Assembly (NCBI RefSeq): GCF_003344625.1
Contig: NZ_QPKJ02000004.1
Coordinates: forward strand, 434,001-498,000
Length of the DNA: 64,000 bases
Reading direction: 5' to 3'
Source: Solirubrobacter deserti
Lineage (GTDB): Bacteria > Actinomycetota > Thermoleophilia > Solirubrobacterales > Solirubrobacteraceae
Below the pieces are notes generated by a model, which made no database searches, was not told where the DNA came from, and saw nothing but the letters and a program-made list of their open reading frames with translations. The position numbers were made by a program, and so were the translations under genes. This document shows, one piece after another, positions 40,810-54,438 of this stretch; position 1 is the stretch's first letter, and each line of letters opens with the position of its first letter.

Positions 40810-42891
40810 ATGCACTCCACCGAGCTTCTCGCCCGCGTCACGCGGGCCTGCGCCGCGGCCGCGGCGCGGCGACCCAAGATCACCGTCCTGCTCTGGATGC
40901 TCCTCGTCGCCGGCTTCGTGACGGCGGGGGCGATGACCGGGACCAAGTCGCTCACCGGCGCGGACGCCGGGGTCGGCGAGTCCGCCAAGGCCGACCGGCT
41001 CCTCGCCGAGGCGAACCTGCAGGGCGCGGCTCAGGAGGTCGTGCTGCTGCGCTCCGACGACGCCGCCAAGACGGCCGCCGCCACCACCCAGTTCTCTCAA
41101 CAGGCCGAGCAACTCAAAGACGTGAAGGCCGTGAAGGCTGATCGGCAACGCGACGAGGGCCGCACGCGGCTCGTGCAGATCACGCTGAGAGGCGACCCGG
41201 AGGACGCCGCCGAGCATGTGGACGGCCTCATCAAGACCGTCGACGCCGTCGAGCGCGAGCACAAGGACGTCACGGTGCAGGCGGCCGGCCAGGGGACGAC
41301 CGACAAGGCGATCGGCGAGGTCGTCACGCGCGACCTGCGCACCGCGGAGCTGTTCTCGCTGCCGGTCACGCTGATCATCCTGTTCCTGGCGTTCGGCGCG
41401 CTCGTCGCCGCCGCGGTGCCGCTGATGCTCGGGCTCACGTCGGTGATCGCCGCGATGGGCGGCATGGCGCTGATCAGCCAGCTCACGCCGATCGACGAGG
41501 CGACCTCCAGCCTGGTCGTCCTGCTCGGCCTGGCGGTGGGCGTCGACTACTCGCTCTTCTACATCCGCCGCGAGCGGGAGGAGCGCCGGCAGGGCCGCGA
41601 CGAGCACGCCGCGCTGAACGCCACGGCCGCCACGGTCGGCCGCGCGATCGTCGTCTCGGGCGTCACGGTCATCGCGGGCCTGGCCGGCCTGCTGCTCACC
41701 GGGATCACGCTGTTCGCGAGCATGGCGCTGGCGACGATGCTCGTGGTCGCGATCGCCGTCCTGGGCAGCCTGACGGTCCTGCCCGCGGTGCTCGCGCTGC
41801 TCGGCGACCGCATCAACAAGGGCCGCCTACCGTTCATGCCCCGCACGGGCGGGACGAGCCGCACGTGGACCGCGCTCGCGAACCTCACCACGCGCCACCC
41901 GCGCACGTCGCTCGCGATCGCCGCCGCGCTGCTGATCGCGCTGGCCGCACCCGTGCTGGGCCTCAAGACGAGCGGAACGGTCCCGAGCCTCCCGACCGAC
42001 GAGCCCGCGATGGTCGCCGCGCGCGCCGTCGAGCAGGCTTTCCCGGGCACGCCGGAGTCCGCGAGCCTCGTCGTCACCAAGCCCGCCGAGGCCGAGCGCG
42101 TCGCAGCGATGGTCGGCGACGAGGCGGAGATCACGCGCGGCGACGGCGCGGCGCTGATCACCGTGCCGCTGCGCGACGAGTCCATGGTGGAGCGCCTCCG
42201 CGAGCAACTGCCCGACTACGTCTACGTCACGGGTGAGGCCGCGAACAAGCTCGACTTCCAGAACCGCCTGGAGACCACCACGCCGCTCGTGATCGCGTTC
42301 GTGCTCGCCCTGGCGATGATCCTGCTGCTGACGAGCTTCCGCTCGGTCCCGCTCGCGCTCACGATCGTCGGTCTCAACCTGCTGAGCGTCGGCGCGGCCT
42401 ACGGCGTCCTGACCGCGATCTTCCAGAACACGTGGGCCGAGGACGCGCTCGGCTTCACTTCCCACGGCGCGATCGTCGACTGGGTCCCGCTGAACACGTT
42501 CGTGATCCTGTTCGGGCTCTCGATGGACTACACGATCCTCGTGCTCGAGCGCATCCGCGAGGCGCGCCGGAACGGCAACAGCCCGCGAGCGGCGGCCGCC
42601 GAGGGCGTGAGCGCCACCGCCGGCGCCATCACCAGCGCCGCCGTCGTGATGGTCGCGATCTTCGCCATCTTCCCGACGCTGCCGCTGATCGAGATGAAGA
42701 TGATGGGCGTCGCCCTCGCGATCGGCGTCCTGCTCGACGCGACCCTCGTACGTGGGATCGCCCTGCCCGCCGCGGTCGCCCTGCTCGGCGAACGTGGAGT
42801 GAGGGCGCGCGGCGCGAGTTCGCACGCCGCGTCGCAGCTCGGGGTCGCTCCGACGAACTCGCCAAGGCATCGCCCCCTGGGCGATGCCTAG
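40810..42891 (+). CDS. MMPL/RND-family membrane transporter
   Basis: A 693-residue protein of the RND superfamily, MMPL type, which exports lipids or hydrophobic compounds using the proton gradient. The topology is typical: one helix near the N-terminus (ITVLLWMLLVAGFVTAGAMT), a periplasmic loop of about 130 residues, a block of five helices (about 180-330), a second loop, and a final block of five. The motif GLAVGVDYSLFYIRREREER is diagnostic of MMPL proteins, repeated as FGLSMDYTILVLERIREARR in the second half. Its last 4 bases overlap the convergent propeller-like gene. Substrate unknown. Confidence 0.92.
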   Translation: MHSTELLARVTRACAAAAARRPKITVLLWMLLVAGFVTAGAMTGTKSLTGADAGVGESAKADRLLAEANLQGAAQEVVLLRSDDAAKTAAATTQFSQQAEQLKDVKAVKADRQRDEGRTRLVQITLRGDPEDAAEHVDGLIKTVDAVEREHKDVTVQAAGQGTTDKAIGEVVTRDLRTAELFSLPVTLIILFLAFGALVAAAVPLMLGLTSVIAAMGGMALISQLTPIDEATSSLVVLLGLAVGVDYSLFYIRREREERRQGRDEHAALNATAATVGRAIVVSGVTVIAGLAGLLLTGITLFASMALATMLVVAIAVLGSLTVLPAVLALLGDRINKGRLPFMPRTGGTSRTWTALANLTTRHPRTSLAIAAALLIALAAPVLGLKTSGTVPSLPTDEPAMVAARAVEQAFPGTPESASLVVTKPAEAERVAAMVGDEAEITRGDGAALITVPLRDESMVERLREQLPDYVYVTGEAANKLDFQNRLETTTPLVIAFVLALAMILLLTSFRSVPLALTIVGLNLLSVGAAYGVLTAIFQNTWAEDALGFTSHGAIVDWVPLNTFVILFGLSMDYTILVLERIREARRNGNSPRAAAAEGVSATAGAITSAAVVMVAIFAIFPTLPLIEMKMMGVALAIGVLLDATLVRGIALPAAVALLGERGVRARGASSHAASQLGVAPTNSPRHRPLGDA

Positions 42892-44015
42892 AGCACGCGC
42901 ACCGTTCGCCCGTCCGGGTCGACGGTCCGAACCCGCAACGGACCACGCGCGCTGATCACGCGCGCCTGACCGCGCCGCACCGACACCGTCCGCGCCCCCA
43001 CGCGCACGCGACACGCGCGCGTGGGGGTGTTGATGCACGCCACCCGCGCTCCGCCGCGCACGGCCTCGGCCGCGACCTCGGTCCGCGCACACGGCCCGCC
43101 CGGCAGCCGCAACGCCCCGCCCGAAGCCACGTACCGGCACGTCGGCGTGGAGAAGGCGAGCCACGCCCCGTCGAAGGACAGCGACGTCACGTCGTACACG
43201 GGCGGCCCGCGCAGGACCTCGCCGCGCTCGGCCGGAGAGGCGGCCCCCGCGCCGGCCGCGGCGGCGCGGGGCGGGGCGGCGCCCGCCCGCGGATCGCGCA
43301 CCTGCGCGGGGTCCACGACCACCGCACGCACGCCCTCGCGTAAGCCCGCGCCCGTCACGTAGGCCACGCGCCCGCCCGCCACGGCCACGCGCCCCAGACG
43401 CGATCCGCCCGACGCGATCACGCGCACGCGCGAGGCGCCCGCCGCTGCCCACAGGAGCACGCCGGTCCCGTCCCCGGCCGGCACCGTCGCGGCGATGTCC
43501 CCGGCCGGCGAGAGGGAGAGCCCGTCCAGGTTCACCGGGTCGTAGGCGCCCAGGGACACCTGGCGCAGCTCGACGCCCGAGCGCAGGTCGAACACCACCA
43601 AGGCGCCCTCCGGCACCGGCGCCACGCCCAACGTGCCCGCCACGGCGACGACCTCCGGGTTCGCACCCGGCGGCAGCGCCACCTCCACCCGCCGCCCGTC
43701 GCGCCGCAGCCACACGCCGCCGTTCTCCAGCGTCACCAGCCCGAGGTCTGAGGCCTGCACCGGGTCGACGACCGCGAACGGCGACACGTCACCGAGCGGC
43801 GGCGTCAGCTCCGCGAAGACCCCGGCGGGCGGGACGGCCACCCGCGGGCCGCCCCACACGGGCTCCGAGAACACCGAATCCCCTGCGGCGAACAGCACGT
43901 GGTTGCCGGAGATCACCGGACCCGCGCCCGCGCCCGCGAGCGCGCGCACAGGGGCGGCCGAAGCTGAAGGGGAGAGCGCCGCGAAGACCAGCAGCGCGGC
44001 GATCACAATCCGCAT
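42888..44015 (-). CDS. secreted beta-propeller-like protein, unknown function
   Basis: A 375-residue exported protein with signal peptide MRIVIAALLVFAALSPSASA. The body is made of short beta-type repeats with the look of a TolB/WD40-like propeller (VISGNHVLFAAGDSVFSEPV, LSLSPAGDIAATVPAGDG, VTSLSFDGAWLAFSTPTC), with an Ala-rich disordered stretch near residue 250 and a Cys-containing basic C-terminus. No enzyme motif is recognised. It is convergent with the MMPL gene (4-base overlap) and its 5' end faces the fusA leader. Confidence 0.75.
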   Translation of the reverse strand: MRIVIAALLVFAALSPSASAAPVRALAGAGAGPVISGNHVLFAAGDSVFSEPVWGGPRVAVPPAGVFAELTPPLGDVSPFAVVDPVQASDLGLVTLENGGVWLRRDGRRVEVALPPGANPEVVAVAGTLGVAPVPEGALVVFDLRSGVELRQVSLGAYDPVNLDGLSLSPAGDIAATVPAGDGTGVLLWAAAGASRVRVIASGGSRLGRVAVAGGRVAYVTGAGLREGVRAVVVDPAQVRDPRAGAAPPRAAAAGAGAASPAERGEVLRGPPVYDVTSLSFDGAWLAFSTPTCRYVASGGALRLPGGPCARTEVAAEAVRGGARVACINTPTRACRVRVGARTVSVRRGQARVISARGPLRVRTVDPDGRTVRVL

Positions 44016-44068
44016 GTGAACCCAGTTCTAGCGCCTGAAACTCCGATCCCGTCGCGCCCGCAACCCCC

Positions 44069-44077
44069 TGCTATATT
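44069..44077 (+). promoter_or_regulatory. candidate extended -10 promoter of fusA-tuf
   Basis: TGC-TATATT (TATATT at 44072-44077), preceded by ACCCCC as at rpoB. It is 195 bases before the fusA start, leaving a long leader with a terminator in it. No clear -35. Confidence 0.5.
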
Positions 44078-44192
44078 CGACTGCCGTTGCGCGGGCACCT
44101 GGTCTGTGCGACGAACCCCCGGTCCTTCACATGGAGTCACGCGAGACATAGCCCACTGCGAACACGGGCCACCTCGCAGCATGTGATCGACT

Positions 44193-44217
44193 CGGGCCCG
44201 GAAGGGCCCGTTTCTTT
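44193..44217 (+). terminator. intrinsic terminator in the fusA leader (possible attenuator)
   Basis: Perfect 7-bp stem CGGGCCC (44193-44199) / GGGCCCG (44204-44210), GGAA tetraloop, and tail TTTCTTT. It stands between the candidate promoter at 44072 and fusA at 44272 with no complete gene upstream on this strand, so either it attenuates fusA or it ends a short leader/small RNA. A six-codon frame (ATG 44131, TAG 44149) lies in the leader. Confidence 0.75.
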
Positions 44218-44271
44218 GCCCGCTGTCGGGGCACCCTACGCAGGAAGACCGTAGACAGAGAAGAGATCTCC

Positions 44272-46371
<2,100 letters not shown>

Positions 46372-46430
46372 ACGCGGTAGTCTGGATGGGTTCGCCTCCA
46401 CACGGGTTTCGAGATAGGAGCGATTAGAAA

Positions 46431-47618
<1,188 letters not shown>

Positions 47619-47632
47619 GACGGCAGTAAACG

Positions 47633-47655
47633 GGGCGGGCGTCCTGCGCCCGCCC
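47633..47655 (+). terminator. hairpin after tuf
   Basis: Perfect 9-bp stem GGGCGGGCG (47633-47641) / CGCCCGCCC (47647-47655), loop TCCTG, without a U tract. Likely the end of the fusA-tuf unit, perhaps partial. Confidence 0.65.
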
Positions 47656-47685
47656 TGCGCAAGGAAGTCGACCGATACGACCTTG

Positions 47686-47718
47686 GAGGGCGGGCCCCGT
47701 AGCCCGGGGGCCGCCCTC
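47686..47718 (+). other. leader hairpin before rpsJ
   Basis: GAGGGCGG (47686-47693) pairs with CCGCCCTC (47711-47718), extended inside by CCCC/GGGG after one mismatch. It ends 50 bases before rpsJ, so it may be a second terminator or part of the untranslated leader of the S10 operon. Confidence 0.5.
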
Positions 47719-47768
47719 ATTGCGCGCAAATAGCCAGCACAGATTTCACTTCAAGTACCGGACAGAAC

Positions 47769-48095
47769 GTGGCCATAGCCCAGAACAAGATCCGCATTCG
47801 TCTCAAGGCGTACGACTCGTCGGCCATCGAGACCGCGGCCAAGGAGATCGTCGAGACCGCGACGCGGACTGGCGCCACTGTCTCCGGCCCGGTGCCGCTG
47901 CCGACCGAGAAGAACGTGTACGCCGTGGTGAAGTCCCCCTTCAAGGACAAGGACTCCCAGGAGCACTTCGAGATCCGGACGCACAAGCGCCTGATCGACA
48001 TTCATCAGCCCACGCCCAAGACGGTCGACTCGCTTCAGCGCCTCGACCATCTTCCCGCCGGCGTGGACATCGAGATCCGACTCGCCTTCAACTGA
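47769..48095 (+). CDS. rpsJ: 30S ribosomal protein S10
   Basis: S10 is in the small-subunit head and, with NusB, in antitermination complexes. The 108 residues show [20 protein letters not shown] and [23 protein letters not shown] start. First gene of the S10 operon; rplC starts one base after its stop. Confidence 0.98.
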   Translation: MAIAQNKIRIRLKAYDSSAIETAAKEIVETATRTGATVSGPVPLPTEKNVYAVVKSPFKDKDSQEHFEIRTHKRLIDIHQPTPKTVDSLQRLDHLPAGVDIEIRLAFN

Positions 48096-48096
48096 C

Positions 48097-48714
48097 ATGC
48101 CCGCCATCCTCGCCAAGAAGCTCGGGATGACCCAGCGATTCCTCGACGACGGTCGTGTCGAGCGCGTCACCGTGCTCGAGGCTGGTCCCTGCCCCGTGAC
48201 CGCTATCCGCACCCAGGACGCCGACGGCTATGAAGCTGTTCAGCTCGGCTTCGGCGCCGTGCGTGAGAAAGCGCTCAACAAGCCGAAGCTCGGCTACCTC
48301 AAGAAGGTCAACGCCTCTCCCGTCCGCACGCTCGTGGAATTCCGCGACGAGGCCGGCGAGCTGGTCGTCGGCGACACCGTGACCGTGGAGGCCTTCGAGG
48401 TCGGCCAGAAGGTCAAGATCGCCGGCACCGGCAAGGGCAAGGGCTTCCAGGGCACGATCAAGCGCCACAACTTCTCCTCCGGCCCGAAGTCGCACGGCTC
48501 GCACAACAAGCGCGCGCCGGGCTCGATCGGTGCCTCCGCCACGCCGTCGCGCGTGATGAAGGGCATCCGCGGCCCGGGCCAGATGGGCGGCAAGCGCGTC
48601 ACCCAGAAGGGCCTGACGATCGTCGAGCTGATGCCCGAGCAGAACCTGATGCTCGTCCGCGGCTCCGTGCCCGGCTCAAAGGGCGACACCGTGGAGGTCC
48701 GTACGGATGCCTAG
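48097..48714 (+). CDS. rplC: 50S ribosomal protein L3
   Basis: L3 reaches the peptidyl-transferase region. The 205 residues start MPAILAKKLGMTQRF and contain GKGKGFQGTIKRHNF and the loop HGSHNKRAPGSIGA, where the conserved modified residue and pleuromutilin-site contacts lie. It overlaps rplD by 8 bases. Confidence 0.98.
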   Translation: MPAILAKKLGMTQRFLDDGRVERVTVLEAGPCPVTAIRTQDADGYEAVQLGFGAVREKALNKPKLGYLKKVNASPVRTLVEFRDEAGELVVGDTVTVEAFEVGQKVKIAGTGKGKGFQGTIKRHNFSSGPKSHGSHNKRAPGSIGASATPSRVMKGIRGPGQMGGKRVTQKGLTIVELMPEQNLMLVRGSVPGSKGDTVEVRTDA

Positions 48715-49333
48715 CTCCGCTCCCACCCTGGGCGGCGGCAACGCCGTCGCTCTGGACGCCGAAGTCTTCGAGCAGCCGTTCAACGGCCCGCTCGTGCACG
48801 AGGTCGTCATCGCCGAGCTGGCCGCGCGCCGGCAGGGCACGCACGCGACCAAGACGCGCGGGATGGTCTCCGGCGGCGGCGCCAAGCCGTGGCGCCAGAA
48901 GGGCACCGGCCGCGCCCGTGCGGGTACCAGCCGCTCCCCGATCTGGACCGGCGGCGGCACCGTGTTCGGCCCGAGCCCCCGCTCGTACGTCGTCAAGGTC
49001 AACCGCAAGGCGCGCAAGTCCGCGCTGCGCAGCGCGCTGTCGGTGCACGCCGAGCGCGGGACCATCCACGTCGTCGACGTGGCCGGCTTCGACGCGCCGT
49101 CGACCGCCCGGGCCGCCGACCTGCTGAGCGCCCACCGCGGCGGCTCGGTCCTGGTCGTGATCGGCGAGGGCGAAGTCACGACGCTGAAGTCCTTCCGCAA
49201 CCTCGCGCGCACGAACGTCCTGCACGTCGACGACGTCGGCGTGGCCGACCTGGTCGGCGCCGCGACGCTGGTCATCAGCCAGTCCGCGCTCGACCTGCTC
49301 ACCACGCGCGCCCGCAAGGAGGCGAAGGCCTGA
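48707..49333 (+). CDS. rplD: 50S ribosomal protein L4
   Basis: L4 lines the exit tunnel and in some bacteria represses the S10 operon. The 208 residues show the tunnel loop region ([20 protein letters not shown], then [12 protein letters not shown]), the best family signature. ATG 48707 lies inside the end of rplC. Its stop overlaps the rplW start (TGATG). Confidence 0.97.
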   Translation: MPSSAPTLGGGNAVALDAEVFEQPFNGPLVHEVVIAELAARRQGTHATKTRGMVSGGGAKPWRQKGTGRARAGTSRSPIWTGGGTVFGPSPRSYVVKVNRKARKSALRSALSVHAERGTIHVVDVAGFDAPSTARAADLLSAHRGGSVLVVIGEGEVTTLKSFRNLARTNVLHVDDVGVADLVGAATLVISQSALDLLTTRARKEAKA

Positions 49334-49629
49334 TGGACCACTCCCAGGTGATCATCCGCCCGGTCGTCTCCGAGAAGAGCTACGTCCTGGCGACCGCCGA
49401 GAAGTACACGTTCCGCGTGCACGACAAGGCGCACAAGACCCAGATCAAGCAGGCCGTGGAGGCCCTCTTCGACGTCAACGTCGTCGAGGTCCGCACGTCC
49501 AAGGTCCCGTCCAAGCCCAAGCGCCGCGGGATCACCGCCGGTCGCACCCGGGCCTGGAAGAAGGCCGTCGTCCAGGTTGCGCCGGGTCAGTCCATCCCGA
49601 TCTTCCAAGGCCTGGAAGCCGACCTCTAA
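49333..49629 (+). CDS. rplW: 50S ribosomal protein L23
   Basis: L23 is the docking point for SRP and trigger factor at the tunnel exit. The 98 residues match the family: [20 protein letters not shown] and KSKPKRRG-type loop ([19 protein letters not shown]). ATG 49333 overlaps the rplD stop; the open frame extends upstream only as a shadow of rplD. Confidence 0.98.
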   Translation: MDHSQVIIRPVVSEKSYVLATAEKYTFRVHDKAHKTQIKQAVEALFDVNVVEVRTSKVPSKPKRRGITAGRTRAWKKAVVQVAPGQSIPIFQGLEADL

Positions 49630-49632
49630 GCC

Positions 49633-50481
49633 ATGCCGATTCGCAAGCCCAAGCCCACCTCCCCCGGACGACGTTTCATCACGTTCCCGGACTTCGCGGA
49701 GGTCACGAAGACCGAGCCGGAGAAGACCCTCACCGAGGGCCTCAAGAAGTCCGGCGGGCGCAACGCGCGCGGTCGGAAGACGGCGCGCCACCGTGGCGGT
49801 GGCGCCAAGCGTCTGTACCGCAAGATCGACTTCAAGCGGACCAAGGACGGCGTGCCGGCCAAGGTCGCCGCGATCGAGTACGACCCGAACCGCTCGGCGT
49901 ACATCGCGCTGCTCCATTACACGGACGGCACGAAGGCCTACATCATCGCCCCGAACCGCCTGCGGGTCGGGATGAACGTGATCTCGGGCGCCGGTGCGGA
50001 CATCCAGGTCGGCAATGCGATGCCGCTGTCGGCCATGCCGGTCGGCACGCTCATCCACAACGTCGAGCTGCAGCCGGGCCGTGGCGGCCAGATGGGGCGC
50101 TCCGCGGGCGTCGGCGTCCAGCTGATGGCCAAGGAAGGCGCCTACGCCACGCTGCGTCTCCCCTCGGGCGAGATGCGCCAGGTGCTCTCCGCTTGCCGCG
50201 CGACGGTCGGCGTGGTCGGCAACTCCGACCACCAGAACGTCACGATCGGCAAGGCCGGCCGCAAGCGCCACCTCGGCGTGCGGCCGCAGACGCGCGGCAA
50301 GGCCATGAACCCCGTCGACCACCCGCACGGTGGTGGCGAGGGCGGTGGCTCGCTGGGCAACCATCCGAAGACGCCGTGGGGCGTGCCGACGCTCGGCTAC
50401 CGCACCCGCAAGAAGGGCAAGGCGTCCGACCGTTACATCGTCCGCGGCCGTCGCCGTGGCAAGAAGGGGTCCAGCCGATGA
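49633..50481 (+). CDS. rplB: 50S ribosomal protein L2
   Basis: L2 helps to join the subunits and supports the peptidyl-transferase centre. The 282 residues show [20 protein letters not shown] and the strongly conserved [16 protein letters not shown] near the C-terminus, with the His implicated in catalysis. It starts 3 bases after rplW and overlaps rpsS by 4 bases. Confidence 0.98.
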   Translation: MPIRKPKPTSPGRRFITFPDFAEVTKTEPEKTLTEGLKKSGGRNARGRKTARHRGGGAKRLYRKIDFKRTKDGVPAKVAAIEYDPNRSAYIALLHYTDGTKAYIIAPNRLRVGMNVISGAGADIQVGNAMPLSAMPVGTLIHNVELQPGRGGQMGRSAGVGVQLMAKEGAYATLRLPSGEMRQVLSACRATVGVVGNSDHQNVTIGKAGRKRHLGVRPQTRGKAMNPVDHPHGGGEGGGSLGNHPKTPWGVPTLGYRTRKKGKASDRYIVRGRRRGKKGSSR

Positions 50482-50750
50482 GTCGATCCTCAAAGAAGGG
50501 GCCGTGGGTCGAGGACCGACTCATGTCGCGCATCGAGTCCATGAACGACTCGAACTCCCGTCAGATGATCAAGACCTGGTCGCGTGCTTCGACGATCTTC
50601 CCGGAGATGGTCGGCCACACGATCGCCGTCCACGACGGCCGCAAGCACGTGCCGGTCTTCGTCTCCGAGTCCATGGTCGGTCACAAGCTCGGCGAGTTCG
50701 CGCCGACGCGGACCTACCGCGGCCATGACGCGAAGGGCAAGGTGCGATGA
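50478..50750 (+). CDS. rpsS: 30S ribosomal protein S19
   Basis: S19 sits in the head of the small subunit. The 90 residues show [15 protein letters not shown] and the family signature [20 protein letters not shown] 50478 overlaps the rplB stop (ATGA). rplV starts inside its last codons. Confidence 0.98.
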   Translation: MSRSSKKGPWVEDRLMSRIESMNDSNSRQMIKTWSRASTIFPEMVGHTIAVHDGRKHVPVFVSESMVGHKLGEFAPTRTYRGHDAKGKVR

Positions 50751-51508
50751 GCCCCGAAGAGAACAAGAACGACCAGGTCGAAGAGAACGTGCCTGACGAC
50801 GCCGTGGAGGAGACTCCGCAGGCCGAGGGCACGTCCGACGAGCCGGTGGACCAGCAGGAGCGCGCCGACGAGGCCGCCGCCCGCGCGACCGACGCGGCCG
50901 TCGAGGCCGAAGAGGCCGCCGACGAGGCCGGGACCGAGACGGCTGTGGCTGCCGCCGCCGAGGCCGAAGAGGCCGCGGACACGGCGCAGGCCGCCGCCGA
51001 GGCCGCTTCGGAGAAGCCCAAGCGGGAGAAGTCGCGCAAGGCCCGCGAGGCCGAGCAGGCTGCCGACCAGGCCGAGGCTGCCGCCGACGAGGCCAAGCAG
51101 TCCGCGCGCCGCGTCCGGGGCCGTCGCGGCGGCAAGACGGCCGAAGAGCCCAAGGCCGTGCCGGTCGGGCTCAAGGTCTCCGCGCAGGCCAAGTACGTGC
51201 GCACGTCCGCCCGCAAGGCGCGGCTCGTGTGCGATCACATCCGCGGCAAGGACGTCGTCGAGGCGCGGGCCATCCTGGCCTTCGCCACGCGCGACGCCGC
51301 CAAGCCCTGGCTCAAGCTGCTCGAGTCGGCCGTGGCGAACGCGGAGCACAACCACGAGCTCGTCGGCGAGGACCTGAAGATCTTCGCCGTGCACGCCGAC
51401 GAGGGGCCGACGCTCAAGCGTTACCGCCCCCGCGCGATGGGCCGCGCCACGCGGATCCGCAAGCGCACCTCGCACCTGACCATCACGCTCACCCCGAAGG
51501 AGTCCTAG
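50747..51508 (+). CDS. rplV: 50S ribosomal protein L22 with 143-residue N-terminal extension
   Basis: L22 contacts all domains of 23S rRNA and lines the exit tunnel; macrolide resistance maps to its beta hairpin. The last 110 residues are a complete L22 ([20 protein letters not shown], then [18 protein letters not shown]). Residues 1-143 are an acidic, Ala/Glu-rich, repeat-like stretch ([34 protein letters not shown]), probably helical or disordered, ending in a basic [10 protein letters not shown] patch. Normal L22 is about 110-130 residues. ATG 50747 overlaps the rpsS stop (ATGA) and the extension is in frame throughout. Confidence 0.96.
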   Translation: MSPEENKNDQVEENVPDDAVEETPQAEGTSDEPVDQQERADEAAARATDAAVEAEEAADEAGTETAVAAAAEAEEAADTAQAAAEAASEKPKREKSRKAREAEQAADQAEAAADEAKQSARRVRGRRGGKTAEEPKAVPVGLKVSAQAKYVRTSARKARLVCDHIRGKDVVEARAILAFATRDAAKPWLKLLESAVANAEHNHELVGEDLKIFAVHADEGPTLKRYRPRAMGRATRIRKRTSHLTITLTPKES

Positions 51509-51514
51509 CCCCCC

Positions 51515-52564
<1,050 letters not shown>

Positions 52565-52981
52565 ATGCTCTCTCCCAAGCGCGTCAAGTTCCGCAAGGTC
52601 CATCGTGGGCGCCGGGCCGGCCTCTCGCGCGGTCAGCAGACGGTCAACTTCGGTGAGTACGGCCTCAAGGCCGTCGAAGCGGGCTGGCTGACGAACCGTC
52701 AGATCGAGGCCGCTCGTATCGCGATGACCCGCAAGATCAAGCGTGGCGGCAAGGTGTGGATCAATGTCTTCCCGGACAAGGCCTACACCAAGAAGCCGGC
52801 CGAGACCCGCATGGGTTCCGGCAAGGGCAACCCGGAGGGCTGGGTCGCCGTCGTCAAGCCGGGTCGCGTGATGTTCGAGCTCTCCGGCGTGCCGGAGCCC
52901 CTCGCTCGCGAGGCCATGCGGCTGGCCGGCCACAAGCTGCCGGTCAAGACGAAGTTCGTGCTGCGTGAGGACGGTCAGTGA
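52565..52981 (+). CDS. rplP: 50S ribosomal protein L16
   Basis: L16 lies at the A-site tRNA elbow. The 138 residues show [39 protein letters not shown] and [20 protein letters not shown]. It directly abuts the rpsC stop and its own stop overlaps rpmC. Confidence 0.98.
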   Translation: MLSPKRVKFRKVHRGRRAGLSRGQQTVNFGEYGLKAVEAGWLTNRQIEAARIAMTRKIKRGGKVWINVFPDKAYTKKPAETRMGSGKGNPEGWVAVVKPGRVMFELSGVPEPLAREAMRLAGHKLPVKTKFVLREDGQ

Positions 52982-53187
52982 TGAAGGCGTCCGAACTGCG
53001 CGATCTTGACGACAAGGGCCTGCGCGAGCACCTCGCAACGGCCCGGCGCGAGCTGTTCGGCCTGCGCCTGCAGCACGCCACGGGCGAGCTCGAGAACACG
53101 GCGGGGCTGCGCTCCGCCAAGCGCGACGTCGCTCGCGCCCTCACCGTCGTGCGCCAGCGCGGCATCGATCCGAACCAGAAGAGCTGA
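52981..53187 (+). CDS. rpmC: 50S ribosomal protein L29
   Basis: L29 is at the tunnel exit beside L23. The 68 residues ([20 protein letters not shown], then RRELFGLRLQHATGELEN) form the typical two-helix hairpin. I use ATG 52981 overlapping the rplP stop; a GTG three bases earlier would add one Met. Confidence 0.97.
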   Translation: MKASELRDLDDKGLREHLATARRELFGLRLQHATGELENTAGLRSAKRDVARALTVVRQRGIDPNQKS

Positions 53188-53753
53188 TGGCTGAATCCGA
53201 AGAGACAACTGAGAACGTGGAGGAGGTGACCTCCACGGAGGCGACCGCTGAAGCGCCCGCCTCCGAGGAGAAGCCCGCCGAGCCCGCCGCGACGCGCCGT
53301 GAGCGCAACGCGGCCAAGCGCGCCGCCAAGGCCAAGACGGCCGGCGGCCCGGTCACGCTCGAGGAGCGTCTGGCCGAGCGTCAGGCCCACAAGGAGCGCA
53401 ACGCCGCCCAGCGGCGTCGCTACCGCGCCAAGCAGAAGGTCAAGCGCGCCGAGGCGCGCGCGGCCGCCCCTGCCGTCGAGGAGCAGCACGCGCCCGAGCA
53501 CGGGCCCGGCCGCCCCAAGGTGCGCCAGGGCATCGTCGTGTCCGACAAGCCGGACAAGACCGTGGTCGTGCGCGTGGACATCGCGCGCCGCCACAAGCGC
53601 TACCACAAGATCCTCCGCAGCTCGATCACCCTGCACGTCCACGACGAGAGCAATGACGCCCACGCGGGCGACACGGTTCGCGTCCAGGAGTGCCGGCCGA
53701 TGTCGCGCACCAAGCGCTGGCGGCTGCTCGAGGTCCTGGAGCGTGCGAAGTGA
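53187..53753 (+). CDS. rpsQ: 30S ribosomal protein S17 with 108-residue N-terminal extension
   Basis: S17 is a primary 16S rRNA binder. The last 80 residues are a complete S17 ([19 protein letters not shown] ... [19 protein letters not shown] ... [13 protein letters not shown]). Residues 1-108 are extra: first acidic ([20 protein letters not shown]), then strongly basic and Ala/Arg-rich ([37 protein letters not shown]). Usual S17 is 80-90 residues. Its start overlaps the rpmC stop (TGATG), which argues that the extension is really translated. Confidence 0.96.
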   Translation: MAESEETTENVEEVTSTEATAEAPASEEKPAEPAATRRERNAAKRAAKAKTAGGPVTLEERLAERQAHKERNAAQRRRYRAKQKVKRAEARAAAPAVEEQHAPEHGPGRPKVRQGIVVSDKPDKTVVVRVDIARRHKRYHKILRSSITLHVHDESNDAHAGDTVRVQECRPMSRTKRWRLLEVLERAK

Positions 53754-54118
53754 TCCAGAACGAGACCCGGCTGCGCGTCGCCGACAACACGGGCGCGCGC
53801 GAGATCCTCACGATTCGCGTCATGGGCGGCTCGCGCCGTCGCTACGCGGGCGTGGGGGACATCATCGTGGCCACGGTCAAGCAGGCCAACCCGAACGGGA
53901 CGGTCAAGAAGGGCGACGTCGTGAAGGCGGTCGTCGTCCGCACCCGCAAGGAGTTCGGGCGCGAGGACGGCACCTACATCGCGTTCGACGAGAACGCGGC
54001 CGTGATCATCGACGCCCAGAACAACCCGCGCGGCACGCGCATCTTCGGCCCGGTGGCGCGCGAGCTGCGCGACGGCGGGTTCATGAAGATCGTCTCGCTC
54101 GCCCCGGAGGTGCTCTAG
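53750..54118 (+). CDS. rplN: 50S ribosomal protein L14
   Basis: L14 forms intersubunit bridge B8 and binds the silencing factor RsfS. The 122 residues equal the family norm: [20 protein letters not shown] and the closing [16 protein letters not shown] 53750 overlaps the rpsQ stop (GTGA). Confidence 0.98.
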   Translation: MIQNETRLRVADNTGAREILTIRVMGGSRRRYAGVGDIIVATVKQANPNGTVKKGDVVKAVVVRTRKEFGREDGTYIAFDENAAVIIDAQNNPRGTRIFGPVARELRDGGFMKIVSLAPEVL

Positions 54119-54120
54119 CC

Positions 54121-54438
54121 ATGGCGAAGATCCGCACCGACGACAACGTGGTCGTCATCTCCGGCAAGGACAAGGGCAAGACCGGCAAGGTCCTGCGCGT
54201 CGAGCCGGCGAAGAACCGCGTCTACGTCGAGGGCCTGAACATCATCAAGCGCCACCAGCGCCCGGTGCCGGGCCGGCCCAACCTCGAGGTCGGCGTCATC
54301 GAGCGCGAGGCGCCGATCCACATCTCCAACGTGGCGTTGGTGGATCCGAAGGACCACAAGCCCACGCGCGTGGGCATCACCCGCGAGGGCGGCGTGCGCA
54401 AGCGCGTCACGCGCCGCTCTGGCACGGAGCTGGACTGA
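54121..54438 (+). CDS. rplX: 50S ribosomal protein L24
   Basis: L24 is an assembly initiator near the tunnel exit. The 105 residues carry the KOW motif ([20 protein letters not shown]) and [11 protein letters not shown]. It starts two bases after rplN; its last base is the first base of the rplE start. Confidence 0.98.
   Translation: MAKIRTDDNVVVISGKDKGKTGKVLRVEPAKNRVYVEGLNIIKRHQRPVPGRPNLEVGVIEREAPIHISNVALVDPKDHKPTRVGITREGGVRKRVTRRSGTELD

Noticed and set aside
40667..40921. An 84-codon frame upstream of and overlapping the MMPL start
   Set aside because: No recognisable features, overlaps a certain gene in another frame, and the gap contains regulatory-looking sequence instead.
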